Below are positions 1 through 14,791 of a stretch of DNA of 64,000 bases, one piece after another. A model generated the notes under the pieces. It searched no databases. It worked only from the letters and a program-made list of their open reading frames with translations, and was not told the DNA's origin. A program made the position numbers and the translations under genes. Source of the DNA: Tetrahymena elliotti 4EA (Eukaryota > Ciliophora > Oligohymenophorea > Hymenostomatida > Tetrahymenidae); contig JH720316.1 in the NCBI GenBank assembly GCA_000231825.2, positions 960,485 to 1,024,484 of the forward strand, given 5' to 3'. Positions within the stretch are counted from its first letter, which is position 1, and each line of letters starts with the position of its first letter.

Positions 1-2602
1 ATATTATTAGAAACGACTAGGAATCAATCTAAAAATAATTAAAAAGACAGAGCAAGCTATAAGCGTTTACAACTCATTTTATTGATTTATTCCACATATC
101 AATCTCAAAGAAGCCCATAAAATTTATGCTAAAACTACTAAATATATTGGGATCTTTCTCTAATTAAACCAAAAAATAATGCTAATTATTGTTTTTTTTT
201 TTAAAATACAAATTTGCTCTTTAGTAAATCATATAAATACCTTGGGCTCTAAGCTGTTATGAAATTATTATTCTAACTTTTAACTTTTGAATTTAGCTAA
301 GTAAATATTGATATGATCTTACTTAAAAAATTACATTTTATGTTATCTTACTTTATTATTGTTATTAATTAATTAACTAATTATATTTTAGATTAAATCA
401 TTTATCTAGAAAATATTTAAGTAAGCTCATACAATACAATTCATAATACTATGAAAATTAATTACTTATTTGAATATTTATAATCTTAAAAGAGCTTTAA
501 ATTGTTACTTTTTAAGCATATTCATTCTAAATACATGGAGATAATAATGTACAGTAATTATTTTCTTTTAAACTTCAAAGGGTTGCAAAAAGTAAAAAAA
601 TTGACACAGCATTAATAAATTTCTTTATAAAAGTGAATTCATTCATTTTCAGATTTTTCATTTAATTTTCACTTGGATTTCACTATTAACTTAACTTACT
701 TATTTATCAGTTTTTACACAATTTTTAAATTTTTTAAATGTAATTTAGAAATAAATGTTTAAAAATAGCCTAAATTTTAATTTACTCCCAAAAATAATTA
801 AATTAGATTTATTTTGTGGCATCTTTTTTAAAAACATTAAGCGATTTCGCACACTATATTTCTAATAGTAAATTTGATATAAACTAATTAAATACTTGAA
901 TTACAATGAATAATAAATTAATCACTCTTTTAATAATTTCTCTCAAACTGGTTAAAGGCTTTGTTTTCAATAAAATAAATATTTTTTTTAAATTCCAAAA
1001 ATTATGTTTTTAGAATTGATTTATTTTGAATATTTGAAAAATAAATTGAAAAATATTAAAGCAAATTAATAATTAATAGCTTTATCAATTTTAATAAAAT
1101 CAAAACTAGTATTTTTTTAGTAATTTATTTAAAATAAATATAATTTTAAAAGGGAGCAACTCTATAAATTTATAAAATATTTATCAATTAAAACAAAATA
1201 TATTTTAATGAGAAAAAAATATTAATTATCCTCTCTAAAATTTTGGTATTTGTTAGAGAGAATCAAAGATTAATTATTTTGAAAAAATTAACTGAAGATT
1301 AATTTTGCTACAGCCAAATAATTAATTATTTGTCTATTTGTTTCCTTTATTTTATATAGCAGAACAATAGAACATTCATTTTTTTGAAATAAGGCCAAAC
1401 TAATTAATTCAGTATTTGATTTAGATGTAATCTCTAAGCTATTCTTACACCTAAAATTGCTCTCAAATCTTCTTTAATTTGTTTGTTATTTGGTTTTTAA
1501 AAGTTTCTTTTGTGATTTTCCTCAAAGAAAAGTTATCATTTTATTTTTCTTGACTTTTTAAAAATCAATATTTTTCATTTTAAAAAAATCGTAAACTCAT
1601 CTTTACAAGGAATTATTAAAAAAATTCTTTTATGAAATCATTCTCAAAATAAATTAATTGTTTGTAGAAAAATATTTCTAAAAGTAGAAAATTATTAGAG
1701 GAATCAAAAATATAATGATTTTTAATAGTTTCTTTCAAGCATTTTAAATTTAAATTTTTGTTTGAATTTCTCAATGAGAAACAAACTTTCATGTAAAATT
1801 TTTAGAAAAGAATTTTATAATTAATTTTTGCTTTTTTTTGTTTATAAATAAAATTATTTGGTAAGTTAGTTTTTTGAATTGATAAATTATTTTTATTTTT
1901 TATTTTTCTCAGTATATTTTTATATGGAGTAATCATAATTATTTCTTTTGCTTAAGCTTAATTTGTCTAGAGCAAATTAAACAATAATAAAAGTTTTTTG
2001 ACTATAAAGAATGTTTCTTTTGGTTTTTAATCATCTTAGTTTTAGTTGATAAATAGTTATTTAGAATGAATATTAATTAATTATTAGCTTAACTTAGATG
2101 AATAATATTTACAAAATTTTATTAAAACTTCAAGCAATTTCTATGGATTTTAAATATGTATATGTCCAATGTTTTAAATATCAAAATATCAAATAAAATG
2201 TTTTCAATTTATTGTTAAAAGTTCAGTGAGCAGTTCTATGTAAGAAAAGTTGCTTTAGAACATTTATTGAAGAATACACTATAGCATTCAAATATACAAG
2301 GAAATAGAGCATGAAAAGGTTTATAAAAGAATTAAATTTGAAAAAAATTAGAAATCATCAAAAATAAATCCTTTAAGTACAAAGAATTTTGTACCTCATC
2401 AGAAATTAAATATGGACCTTAATATGATTAAAAGTTAAGATATATTCTTTTATAAGAAAATAAATTCTTTGATAAAGACAAAATAAGATTTACTCTATGA
2501 TGGATTGCTTCACTGATATTACTTTATATAATTGTGACCAAATCTTTTATAATTCTTATAATTAATATTAAATTCAATTATAAATAAAAAAATTCCATTT
2601 AA
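1..2602. other. AT-rich stretch without recognisable gene
   Basis: I see no open frame of convincing composition, RNA gene or clear repeat here. The sequence is the near pure A/T typical of ciliate intergenic DNA, with poly-A and poly-T runs. The last few hundred bases, about 2220-2600, are slightly richer in G and C and probably hold the 5' flank of the protease gene that starts at 2603. No promoter motif can be assigned. Confidence 0.6.
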
Positions 2603-3720
<1,118 letters not shown>

Positions 3721-4377
3721 AAAAAACAAAAAGAGTGATAATAATAATTAAAAAATGTTTCATAAATATATTTTATAAATGTATTTTTATAATTTTTTAA
3801 AAATCATAGATCAATCCATTTTTCATTTTATTAAATTATTTCAAATATTTTTCATTCCAATTTACCAAACTGTAAATTTATATCCAAAAATAATAAATAG
3901 ACAATTTAATCTTTTTATATATGAATATACTAGACTTCTTCATTAACTAACAGTTTATTATCTTACAAATTTTTTAAATTTAAAAATTTAAATAGATTAA
4001 AGTTTTTATTCATAAATTTAATTTATTTTTCTTAATGTGAAATAATACATATATTTTTTAATATTTATTAGTTAACATTTTTCTTACATTTTAGATTTAA
4101 ATTTTGACAAATAAATATTTTTTATTTAATTAATCATTAAAAATTTAACAATTAATACTATATAGAATACGAATTTTATTTTTTTCAGAAACATAATTAT
4201 TTCTTAATAGTTTATCAAAGATTAAATTTACTACAAAGAATTTCTTCACCTTTAAAAAATACAGAAAGAATAAAAATAATCTGTATTAAAATATCAAATA
4301 AGTAACATTTAAAAATTTTAAATACTGTTGAAAAAAAGGTGGATTACAAATTTACAAAATATCACAAAAAAATTTAA
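3721..4377. other. Intergenic spacer
   Basis: About 660 bases of very AT-rich sequence between the protease stop and the LRR gene start. It would hold the protease 3' UTR and the LRR gene promoter. No other feature was seen. Confidence 0.6.
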
Positions 4378-6270
4378 ATGGGATGCATTCAGAGGAAAAA
4401 GAGACATTCACTTAATGTTTTTGAGCTAGCTGATAATAAAGCATTGTAAATCATAGAAATTACCAAGACTTAATAATCTAAATCAATAAAAATTTTGGAG
4501 TAATTAAATTGTAGCATTAATAAAATTATTTTAAAATTTGATTTTTATTAAGAGGATCTTATCTAAAAATAGCAGATGCTTAGAAATACAGGAAGCAAAT
4601 TACTGCTGATAAAGATATTTTAAAAATTAAATTAATTGCTGAAGGGTAACTAAAAGATTGATTTTAATCAATACACCAATATATATAATTATTTTAAAAC
4701 TAGCAATACCAATTATGAAGAAAATAAAAATTAATGTTCTTTATTTACTCTAATTTCAGATACACATTCTCTCTAAAAATTCTACTTTGAAACAAAAAAG
4801 TATAAATTATTTATATCAAAATTTTAACTAAAATAAACATTTAGTAATATTTAGTTAAATCCTTTATCTTATCACATTTTGGGCAAAACTTTTAATAAAT
4901 TAGACAAACTCATCAGTCTCACAGTCATCATTGGATTGTAAACATTATTTTTATATGAATTCTTTTTAATTTTTTGAAAGAGAATTGAATTGAAAATTTT
5001 TTAATAAGTAATAACAAATTAGGGATAGAAGGAAGTAAGAATTTAAGCTAATCAATTAAGGAATGTTCCAACTTAAGAAGTTTGATTATAAGAATTATGG
5101 AGTAAATTTTATTTTAATTCATCTAAAGATTAAAAATTATGTAGTAATAACCTACTAGGTAGTGAAGGTGGAAAATATCTTGGAGAATCTTTCTAGAATA
5201 GCCATCATTTATAAAAATTAGAATATATAATTAACTAGTATTATTTTTCAATTTCAAAGTTTAAAATTAAAAATGCATTTTTGTTTGTTTCTTTAGTGGG
5301 AATAAAATTTCATTATAAGGTGGAGAATCTCTAGGTAGAAGTTTGAAAAAGTGTAATCAGCTTCAAAAAATCAAATTAATCATAGAAAGGTATTTTTTAT
5401 CAATGATAAAAATAATTTATAAACATCAAATAGTGATAATTATTTAGAAGTTTAAGGCGGGGCTGAACTTGGATAGGGTCTTGTGAGTTGCCATAACCTT
5501 ATTGATTTGCATATTGACATTGGAAAGTAACAAATAATCATTTTTAATCTTTTGTTTAAATAGTAATTTTATAGAAATTATTTAGGAATAGAGGGAACTT
5601 CTTAAATTGGTATAAGTTTATTAACAATGCACAAATTATAATACCTAGACCTTAACATTCAAAAGTATTCATTTTTCATTAATAATTTAATACTTTTTAC
5701 TGAATAAAAAAAATGATTCTAGAATAATAAATTAAAAGTTTTGGCTTTAATATCATATCTTTCAATTTATTGAAGTTACAATTTAATTTAATTAATTTGA
5801 TAAATTAAGTAATGGAATGCAAGACAAAGGAGCTATTGTAATAAGTGAAGGCATTAAAACTTTGAAGGAATTGCTCTCTTTGAAGTTAAGTATTGGGCAG
5901 TAAAGATAATTATTATTAAAAAAAATTGCTTAAAAATTTTAGTTATAATAATATTAAGGAATAAGGGGCATAGTCTTTATTTAAATGCCTTGCAAATTTA
6001 TATAAATTAAGAATATTCACATTTAGATTAGGTTAGTTAAATTATGTTTAGCAAAAAACACTTAATTTGTTAGGGTAATCTTTAAGAGCGCTAAATAATT
6101 TACAGTACTGCATGCTTTCGCTAATAAAGTATTCATTATTTTCAAAGACGATTCTTTAAAATGCAAATATTAATAGGCATGAAAACAATTTGTTCAATGA
6201 TTAAACTAAACTCCAAAATTAGATTAAACACTCTTAGAAGCTTGTTCATTTTGATTTGTATTTATCTTGA
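4378..6270 (+). CDS. Leucine-rich-repeat protein, one repeat per exon, possibly lipid-anchored
   Basis: Eight exons give about 479 residues: 4378-4937, 5009-5101, 5145-5237, 5297-5389, 5434-5526, 5575-5664, 5810-5899 and 5943-6270. The six internal exons are 93 or 90 bases and start and end in phase 2. Each encodes one 30-31 residue repeat of the ribonuclease-inhibitor-like type, with a core such as NKLGIEGSKNLSQSIKECSNL. The N-terminus reads MGCIQRKK, which fits N-myristoylation at Gly2 and palmitoylation at Cys3; this is inferred only from the motif. The roughly 185-residue N-terminal exon has no domain I recognise. The last exon carries a final repeat and a Lys/Asn-rich tail ending at TGA. 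By family knowledge it is a protein-protein interaction scaffold, with unknown partner. The acceptor chosen for the sixth exon (5575) is the least certain boundary. Confidence 0.85.
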
Positions 6271-6492
6271 TTAAATTGATGCTTTACAAATTATATTTTA
6301 TATAAATATATTTTTAATTAATGTAAATAAATAGTCTAAAATGATATTATTTCTTCATATTTTCATTATTAAACAATGAAGAAATTCTTGAAATAGAAAT
6401 ACAATAATTGAAAAAAATAAACACTAATAAATTCTTAATAGTTTAAACATTTTTTATTTTTAATTTTAAGCAAATTATTTTAATCATTATTT

Positions 6493-9400
6493 TCACTTTT
6501 GTTTTGTAATTTTAACTTTAAAGACTCTTAGTTGTAAAGGTTTTAGTTTTATAATTCCTTATTCTATATTTTAAAAATTGTTAATATTTAATGGAGAAAA
6601 GAAAAATAAAATAATACATAATTCTTCACTGAGGATGTTTTATTTCTATTCATATGTTTTTCCATTTTCACCTTTCCATTTCATTTATTTTTGATATTAC
6701 TCTTCCTTACTTTGGTTTGCAGTTAGAGTAAGTTCTTCCAAAACTGAATAAGTTGAAGGTATTTCAAAATGAGCATGTTAGATATCATTAATATTATAAA
6801 GTCTTAAAGTAAAGTAATCTTGATAAGCTCTTAAGTAAACTCTTAAGTAAATGTTTATATTTTTAAAAATATCATTTGATTGTTTATTTGCTTTAAAGTC
6901 AAAGAAATCTTAATTTGATTCAGAAAAGAATAACAAAGGTGCTGCATCTAATTCATTTTAAACTCTTCTTGATAGTTATCCATTTATGCTTTCGAAAACA
7001 ATATAATGTCTAACTTTTTAGGGAAGGCCACCTGTACCACTTTCTCTATCAACTTCATTTAAAGATTCACCCACACCTCTATTATCATCTAAAAGAGTTC
7101 TTTTTTTCATAAAATAAAGTTTATAATATGCAAGAAAGGTTTTTTTTTACCTTCTATGAATCATTAACTCTAATTAACCTTCTCTTAATGATGTTCCTCC
7201 TTAAGATCTATCATTAACTATAGAAACTTACTAGTCTGTACGGCTATCTTAAATTTGAATTATAGCCCCTATAGGATAATAATTTCCACTGACCTCTTAA
7301 TGTACCTTTATAAAATATGATTTATTAATGTAATTAAATTTATAATGAATAAAAAATACTCTTAAATCCCAAGTTGGTCTAAAGTTTAAAACTCTTTTTT
7401 GCAAGCTCAAGCCATTAGAATCAGTATAAAATGTTTTTTTATTGTTTAAATTTGTATTTAAAATTAAAACAACTTCTTTTCCCTTCCCACCTGATATGTC
7501 AATAGGATAAAGGAAAGTTTCAACTTCAACAATCTTATCACAATTATTAAAATAAAATCTCAACTGAGTTGAAGTATTTGTTCCTTCTAATAATACCACA
7601 GTCACTACTTTCCCTTGATAAATTGTCTATTTTATAGAAATAAAGAATAAATTATAAAATTATTCAAAACTAATTAGCTTATTATGATTACAAATAATAA
7701 TATATGTCATAATTTGATTTCTTTAAGAAAAAGAAAGATATTTAAAATATTTATTAAGAAAGTAATTTAATAAAATTAAGGAGGATAGGTACTCCTGAAT
7801 TTAAAATTTCAAAACTTTGGTTAATTGTGAAGGAAAAGATTAACCTTTTCATTTTTAGAATAAAAAAAGTTGTTTAGTCCCTCTCCCCCTCCCACTTTAA
7901 GTTTAAAAAAATGATGTAAAATTATTACAATTTTTTTGATTTCAGAATAATCATAACTTGAATCACTTTCTGGTCTAAATATGTATGCTCCAGAAGCTTA
8001 GCCCCAATTTTAAGAGGAATAATAAAAATTATATTGCAAAGAAAACTCATATTCCTTAAGATTCTAAATTTCAAAGTTTTGTAACCTTTTAGTATCCCAA
8101 GCTTAATATAAGAATTTTTTTTTATTCAAATCTATTTTTAATGTAGAGATTTTTGATAGCTCGATTACAACTTATTCTTATTAATTTTGAATCTGCAAAG
8201 GTTCAATATTGCTTGAATTTTTAGATTCTTAAAAGATTATTTTATAATATTAGAACGAGTAGCCCTCAAATAGGTCTTTGAAGTATAAATCGCAGTCATT
8301 TTTAAGTTGAGGATTAGAGCAAATTAGGTCAGCTTTTTAAAAAATCTTAATTAAGAAAAGAAGCAACAAAAAATTAAATTACTTTATAATTATTCATTCT
8401 TGTAATTAATAACAGTAATACTTGAGTTTGGTACTTTGATTCTAATATTGATAGTTCTTGTGACTGAAGGATTAAATATATTCACAAGCACAGGCTTTTT
8501 AGCATTAATTTAGGAAAATGTGATATTGCATTGTGATGCCGTAATATTCCAATTGCATTAGAAATAGTTTGTATCAGATTCACTTATATCTTACAAAGTA
8601 TACTCTTTAAGCAAAGGATTTAAATGATCTCTAATTTTAGAATATCCATTAGAAATTCTAATTATGTAGTCATTTACAACATGTTGTTTTTCAGTCCCTG
8701 AAACTGCATCATGGTGCATTAAAGCTCCCATTTACTATTTTTAGAAATGATTTAATTAAAAAATACAACATAAACTAAATTTAGTTAGATAAATTAGTTT
8801 TCCTTAACTTTTTAATAAAAATAGGAGTGAATTAAATTTAATAATGTACCTCTTCATAATACTGTAAGGATTATTAAAATTTTTCAGAGTAACTTTGAAA
8901 TTCTTGAGTTCTTTTAGAAATGTATTCAAAAGAGAATATGTTTCTAATAGCCTGTAAGTATCTCCCACTGTCTTTTGTCAATCCTTTTAATGAGGGACGA
9001 GATGTAAAGTATCCAGTCCAATATGCGTTTTACATATCAGAATAAGGGAAAAAATCATGATTATTTACAGGCCATTTATATTGAGATAATTTATTAATTT
9101 CTTTTATGTATTAAGAAGGTGTGGAGTACTATATTATCATTTTGAATTCATCCTTTCTGTTATTAATATATTCTATAAGTAAATCAATACTATTAAACCA
9201 TTATTCTGAGTGACTGTAAGTAAAGTCTTCTCCCATAGTATGAATTAAATGATTAGTTTAAAATGCTTCCTTCATCCTTCTGAAATAATCTACAAAATCT
9301 TTTGCTCTTTTTGGTAAATCATTTTTGTTTACCTATTAATTTCTTTCGAAAAAGAAATCTATTCATACAAAAATACTTAAATTAACATTTTATATTAAAT

Positions 9401-10297
9401 AATACTAAAATCAGAATGCCCTAATGAATTGATTTTTTGAATATTTTGAGTGGTTTTATATCAATTTTTTATTTGAATAGAAACACATCATTAAACTTGA
9501 TTTAGGGTAAAACTTCAAAATATTAAAACTGATGTAAGAATTTTTGATTAAATTAATAATTAGAAGAAATAGTACTTTTAGGAGGAGAATAATGTTAGTA
9601 ATTAATTGCTGAAAATATGTAAGTATCTTCTTCATATTGTTATGGATGCCAAATCATCTCAAGTTTTTTGTTTTATTTTCTGTATTCAAAATCTTGAAAA
9701 TCAACTCTAGCAAACCACTACCCAATAAATCCCATCTAACTGAAGAGTGCAGCGTTTGTTTGTTAATGTCCAAATGGGTCTATTTACCATCCAATTTCTG
9801 GTATAACCCCTAGTTTTTCTTTCACCCATTAATGACCTATTGTCATTTAATCAATAATATCTTCAAAATAGGTTGTAGCTTCATCATGCATAGTCCAACC
9901 TCCACTTATTATTTCAATTTTCCCACTTTGAACTAGTTCTTTATATTTTTAGCGTACTTAATCTGTTTATCTTTACCACCACATATCTAGGAAGCCTATT
10001 TCTACTTGAACGTATTTTCTTTAATCATTATTCTATATCTCTTTGAATACAGAGTTAAGAATATCTCTGACATCTTTTAGTTATAGAGAATGATAGTTAA
10101 AGTTAATGAAATAAATCTAATAAATATATTTGAATACTTCCATATTCTATTCCAAACTAGATGATTCTATTACTGTAATATTCATCAATAGTGTAAAGCC
10201 ATCCATAATCATCATGAGAATGAGGAATTAGATGGACAACAATAGTGTCATTTACTTGACACATTATTAAATTTATCAATATAAATAAAATTAGCAT
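6493..10297 (-). CDS. Glycoside hydrolase family 38 alpha-mannosidase (lysosomal type), copy A
   Basis: Multi-exon gene for a product of roughly 1,000 residues. The ATG at 10297 begins a signal peptide (MLILFILINLIMC), followed closely by the zinc-site motif HLIPHSHDDYGW. GFLDMWW follows. WQIDPFGHQ carries the catalytic nucleophile Asp, and HHDAVSGTEKQHV the second metal-site region. INDRSQGGTSLREG and the VGESLNE segment are typical of the C-terminal beta domains. The last exon ends LKPLQLRVFKVKI before TGA. By family knowledge it removes alpha-linked mannose from N-glycans in the lysosome. At least six short introns interrupt it. One longer intron (about 7620-7930) contains an unusual G-rich run on the coding strand. 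It lies directly downstream of, and in the same orientation as, its paralogue at 10991-14791. Confidence 0.92.
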
Positions 10298-10990
10298 ATC
10301 TCTTTATGATGTTTATTTCTAAATTTATCAAAAAAATTATTTAAAAAATTAATTATTTAAATTAAAAAAAGTGATGTATTTATATTAGCTGGTTTATGTG
10401 AATTTAAACTGTCGTATTCAAACAAAAATTGAATTTTTACTACAAGATATTAGAAAGAACAATATAGATAAAGATTAGCTTACTGAAATTAATGAAAACT
10501 TTTCTAAAAAATGAACTTTAAATAAAAAATCACCAAAATATCTAACTTCTAATAAATTCTCAAAATAAAACTTCTTCCTAATATCAGAATAATTACTTTA
10601 TGCCTTAATTATGTAACTGATTGTTTAATTTATATAGGATTAATTGATAAAAAACTAACGAAAAATGTTTAAGAAAATGCCATCATTATTTTGTTTCTTA
10701 TTTTCAAATCCACAACATTCATTCTTATGATAAAAAAACAAATTAAATATTAATTAATCAGAAATTATAAGCTTGCTGTTAAGAAAGACTATTAATTGAA
10801 AGTTAAAACTCATTCTTCTTTGACCTAATTTGATAAGAAAATTATCATTAATAATATTTTTTTATAAGAAATTATCAACAATGTTTAATTTTATTTGATA
10901 CATATTGTAATTATGAAAAAATTTAGGATTTGAATATTTTTTATAAAAATCTTACTTTAATTAGATGAGATCAGGATAGTTATATAGAGA
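10298..10990. other. Spacer between tandem mannosidase genes
   Basis: About 690 bases between the stop of the upstream paralogue and the start of copy A. It is AT-rich and should contain the promoter of copy A. No further feature was seen. Confidence 0.6.
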
Positions 10991-13900
10991 TCAGCTACTC
11001 TTTGATATCTTAAAAACTCTCAACTACAGAGGCTTGACTGTAAGTTTGTTAGATTCTTTTTATTAAACATGAAAATAAATTAGTTTTTGAGTTAGTAACA
11101 AATTTTAAAGTAAATGATACATTTTTCTTCTTCTAAATTTGATGTCAATGAAGGCTAGAAAATTTCTCCATTATTACTTTTCCATGAATATTTGTTTTTA
11201 AGCATTGTTTCTTTGCTTTGATTTCCTGTCAAACTTAATTCATCTAGAATCTAAAATTTACTATCCAATTTAAATTAAGCATCTTAAAAATCATGAATAT
11301 TATAGAGCCTCAATGTATAATAATCTGAAAACTCTTTTAAGTAAACTCTTAAGTGAGGATTGGTGTTTGCAGTTAGAAGAGAATTTTTAAATATATTATC
11401 AAAGCCTTGAGATAGATTGAACCTATTTGAGCTTGTCTTTGAAATGAAAATTTGATGAGCTGAATCTAAATTATTCTAAACTAATCTTCCAATGTTTTCT
11501 TAACCTCTTTCAAATACAATATAATGTTTGACCTTTTATTAAAGTCCTTATTGTCCTTTAATATCATCAAATTCATTTAAACTTTCTGCTACACCTCTTC
11601 CATCGTCTTTCAGAATTCTATTTTAAACAAATTATATAAACATATTTACAAGTCTTTCAAAAAATTTTAGATTACCTTCTGTGTATCATTATTTCAATTT
11701 AACCTTAGTTTAAAGATGTGCCACCCTATGATCTGTCGTTAACTACAACAATTCTTTACTTTGTTTCTTCATCTTCTAAACCAATCATAGCACCAATTGG
11801 ATAGTAGTTACCACTGACAGGTTCAGTTTACTATGAACAAAAATATTTAAGCTCTAATAGTTTTTTTAAATGTAATATTTACTTGTAAATTCCATGTAGG
11901 TCTATAATTTATTGTTCTTTATTGCAATTCTAAGCCGCTGGAATCGGTGAAGAATTTTCCATTATTTTTTAAATTTGTGTTAATTAACATCACAACTTCT
12001 TTGCCTACATTATCAGAAACATCAATTGAGTGAACAAACGTTTCAATTTCGCAGACTTGGGTTTCCAAATGAGAAGAGAATCTAAGTTAAGTAGTAGTTT
12101 TTCCTCCTTCTAGAGATACTACTGTAACTACCTTTCCTTTGTATACAGTCTATTTTATAAATCATATAAAATAATCTTTAAATTTATCTTAAAGAAATAA
12201 TTTTACTGTAGATTTAACTTCAGAATATACCATACTAGCCTATTATTTTGGTCTGAAAATATATGCTCCAGAAGACTAGTTACTATCTGCAACAGAAGTA
12301 TAATAGTTGTATTGAATAGAAAAACTGTTAGAGATTAATCTGTAAGATTTGATATAGTCGTCTTTAATTTCTAGCCAAGATGACAAAGTGTAATTATTTG
12401 TTTTAGTATTTATAGACAATACCTAGGTTTAAGATAAATCAATGCTAATTTCTTCAGACGATGCCTTATTTGTATAAGGTTTTACAGTAGAGTTGTTGAT
12501 GGGATTTAATATTATTTTATAATATTAAAATGAGTAACCTTCAAATTTATCAACAAAATACAAATCACAATCTTTATCATCAGATGGATTTGAGCATATG
12601 ACATCCACTTTAATTAAAATAATTAATCTTAAAAAAATGAATTCATTAAAAAATCACATGTTTTTTGTAAATTAAACTGAAAAGATAATAAATACCGGTC
12701 AATTATGAATTATCAACACTTAAAACTGATAAAGAATAGGAAGGGACTTTTATTCTTGTTAATTATTTTCTAGTAGTTGAGGGATTATATATCATCAACA
12801 AGATTGGTTATCCTGAAGTTAATTATTCTTAAGTAATACCACATTAAGTAATAGTGGCATTCCAGTTGCACTATTAATAATTAATGTCCTTTTCATTTAT
12901 TTGTTTTTCAGTATATTCCTACAATAAAGGATTTAATGATTCTCTAATTTATGAATATCCTTTATTCAATCTATTAATGTAATCTTATGCAACTTTTTAT
13001 CTTTCTGTACCTGTAACTGCATCATGATGCATCATCATGGCAATTTACTAATTTATTTTTGAAATAAATTTCAGATTTAAAAAGCAAATTTAGTATTAAG
13101 AGGGGTGTAAAATAATATATAACAAGTTTAATTAAAATTGCTCTGTCAAAATACTGTAAACTCAACAGTTTGAGAAATAATTAATTAAAAACCTGTAAGA
13201 AAAAAAGAAAATAGTGTAAAAATATTCATTTATTCATTAGTTGCTATTAATTAACCTTTAAAAAGAATCATTAACAAGATTCCCTTTTATGACTAAATAA
13301 ATGAATATATAATAAAATAAAATTACCTGTTCAAAATTTTTTAAAGATTTCTAAAAGTTTAAATAGTTTTGCTGAAATGTCTTGGAAATTTTTAGGATAG
13401 ATTCAATTGAAAAGATATTTCTTATGGCCTACAAGTATCTGCCAGAATCTTTAGTGAATCCTTTGATTGATGGACGTGAAGTAAAGTAGCCAGTCCAAAA
13501 AGCATTAGGTTTATCAGCATAAGGAAAGAAATCATATTTATTTGTAGGATAAGATTCATTTTATTTCTATACTTCTGATAAATAGTTCGAAGGAGTAGAG
13601 TATAGAAGTTTCATCTTATATTCATCACTTCTAGAATTAATGTAATCGATAAGTAAATCCATGCTATCATACCAAAGACTAGCTCTACTGTATGCAAAAT
13701 CTTCACCCATAGTATGGAAGAGATGCTTACCTTTGTAAAATTGACTCATTGTTTTAAAGTAAGAAACAAATTCCTAAGCTTTTGAGGCCACATTGTTAGT
13801 AGTAACTAATTAGCCTATCTCAAAATAGAAATCTAAATTCAAAAAAATATAATAAATTTCAAGATTTTAACTTAAATTAAAATATTTAATATAATTGCTA

Positions 13901-14791
13901 AATATTTTGCTATTTAACAATAGAGTAAAGATAATCAATTTATCATTTTTAATTTTTAAATTTGGTTAATATCATTTTTTAAAATTCTTTGCAACTAAGT
14001 TCAACAAATTAAATACTTTAAGGAGGAGAATAATGTTTGTAGTTAACAGCTGAAAAAATGTAATTTTATTCTCCAGAATGTGATATTGGTGACCAAATCA
14101 TTTCAAGTGCCTAATTTTAAGATCTTTATGCATAATCTTAGTAATCTATTCTTGCAAACCATTAAGCGTTTAACCCCATTTAGCTGTATAAAGCTGCATT
14201 TGAGTTTTGATGGCCAAAAGGATCCAATTACCAACCAATAGTAGGGATAATGTTAAATTTTTCTTGAACCCACAAATGACCCACTGTCATATTTTCAATA
14301 ATATCCTCAAAGTATGCTGTAGCTTCATCGTGCATAACCCATCCTCCATTTAAAATTTCAATTTATCCCTTTTAAACTAAGCTTCTATAAGTTGCTTTTT
14401 AATACTCTGATAATGTTTCCCACCACATATCTAAAAATCCAACTTCAACTTAGTTAAACTTTCTAGTAGGATTTTTCTAAACCTCATTATAAACAGAATT
14501 CAAAATGTCTTTGACAGCTATTTTTATTTTTTAAAAAAATTAAAATAACATTTTGTTTATTCATATTGTTATCATGTTTTTTATCTTTAATCATTATATC
14601 TATTTAAACATGTATGATGTACCTCCTTAACCTGGAAACGGACTAGAATTATTGTATAATTCTTAAATATCAAAAATCCATCCATAATCATCATGAGAAT
14701 GAGGGATCAAGTGTACGTAAAGAGTATCTTAAGATCCTTAAACTGCAAGCTAAAGAGCAATGAGTGTAATCAATATTTTATATCCTTTCAT
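10991..14791 (-). CDS. Glycoside hydrolase family 38 alpha-mannosidase (lysosomal type), copy B
   Basis: Tandem paralogue of the 6493-10297 gene, with the same domain order and similar intron placement. The ATG at 14791 starts a signal peptide (MKGYKILITLIALQLAVQG), then HLIPHSHDDYGW. VEVGFLDMWW, WQLDPFGHQ with the nucleophile Asp, and MHHDAVTGTERQ follow. The C-terminus FKPLQLRVFKI ends at TGA (10991-10993). The first exon is 14632-14791. The next exon starts at 14517, so that intron is 114 bases. Reaction and location are as for copy A: exo-hydrolysis of alpha-mannosides, expected in lysosomes or secreted. Both copies keep the catalytic motifs, so neither looks like a pseudogene. A 61-residue block around 13567-13749 is one of the internal exons and not a separate gene. 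Confidence 0.92.
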
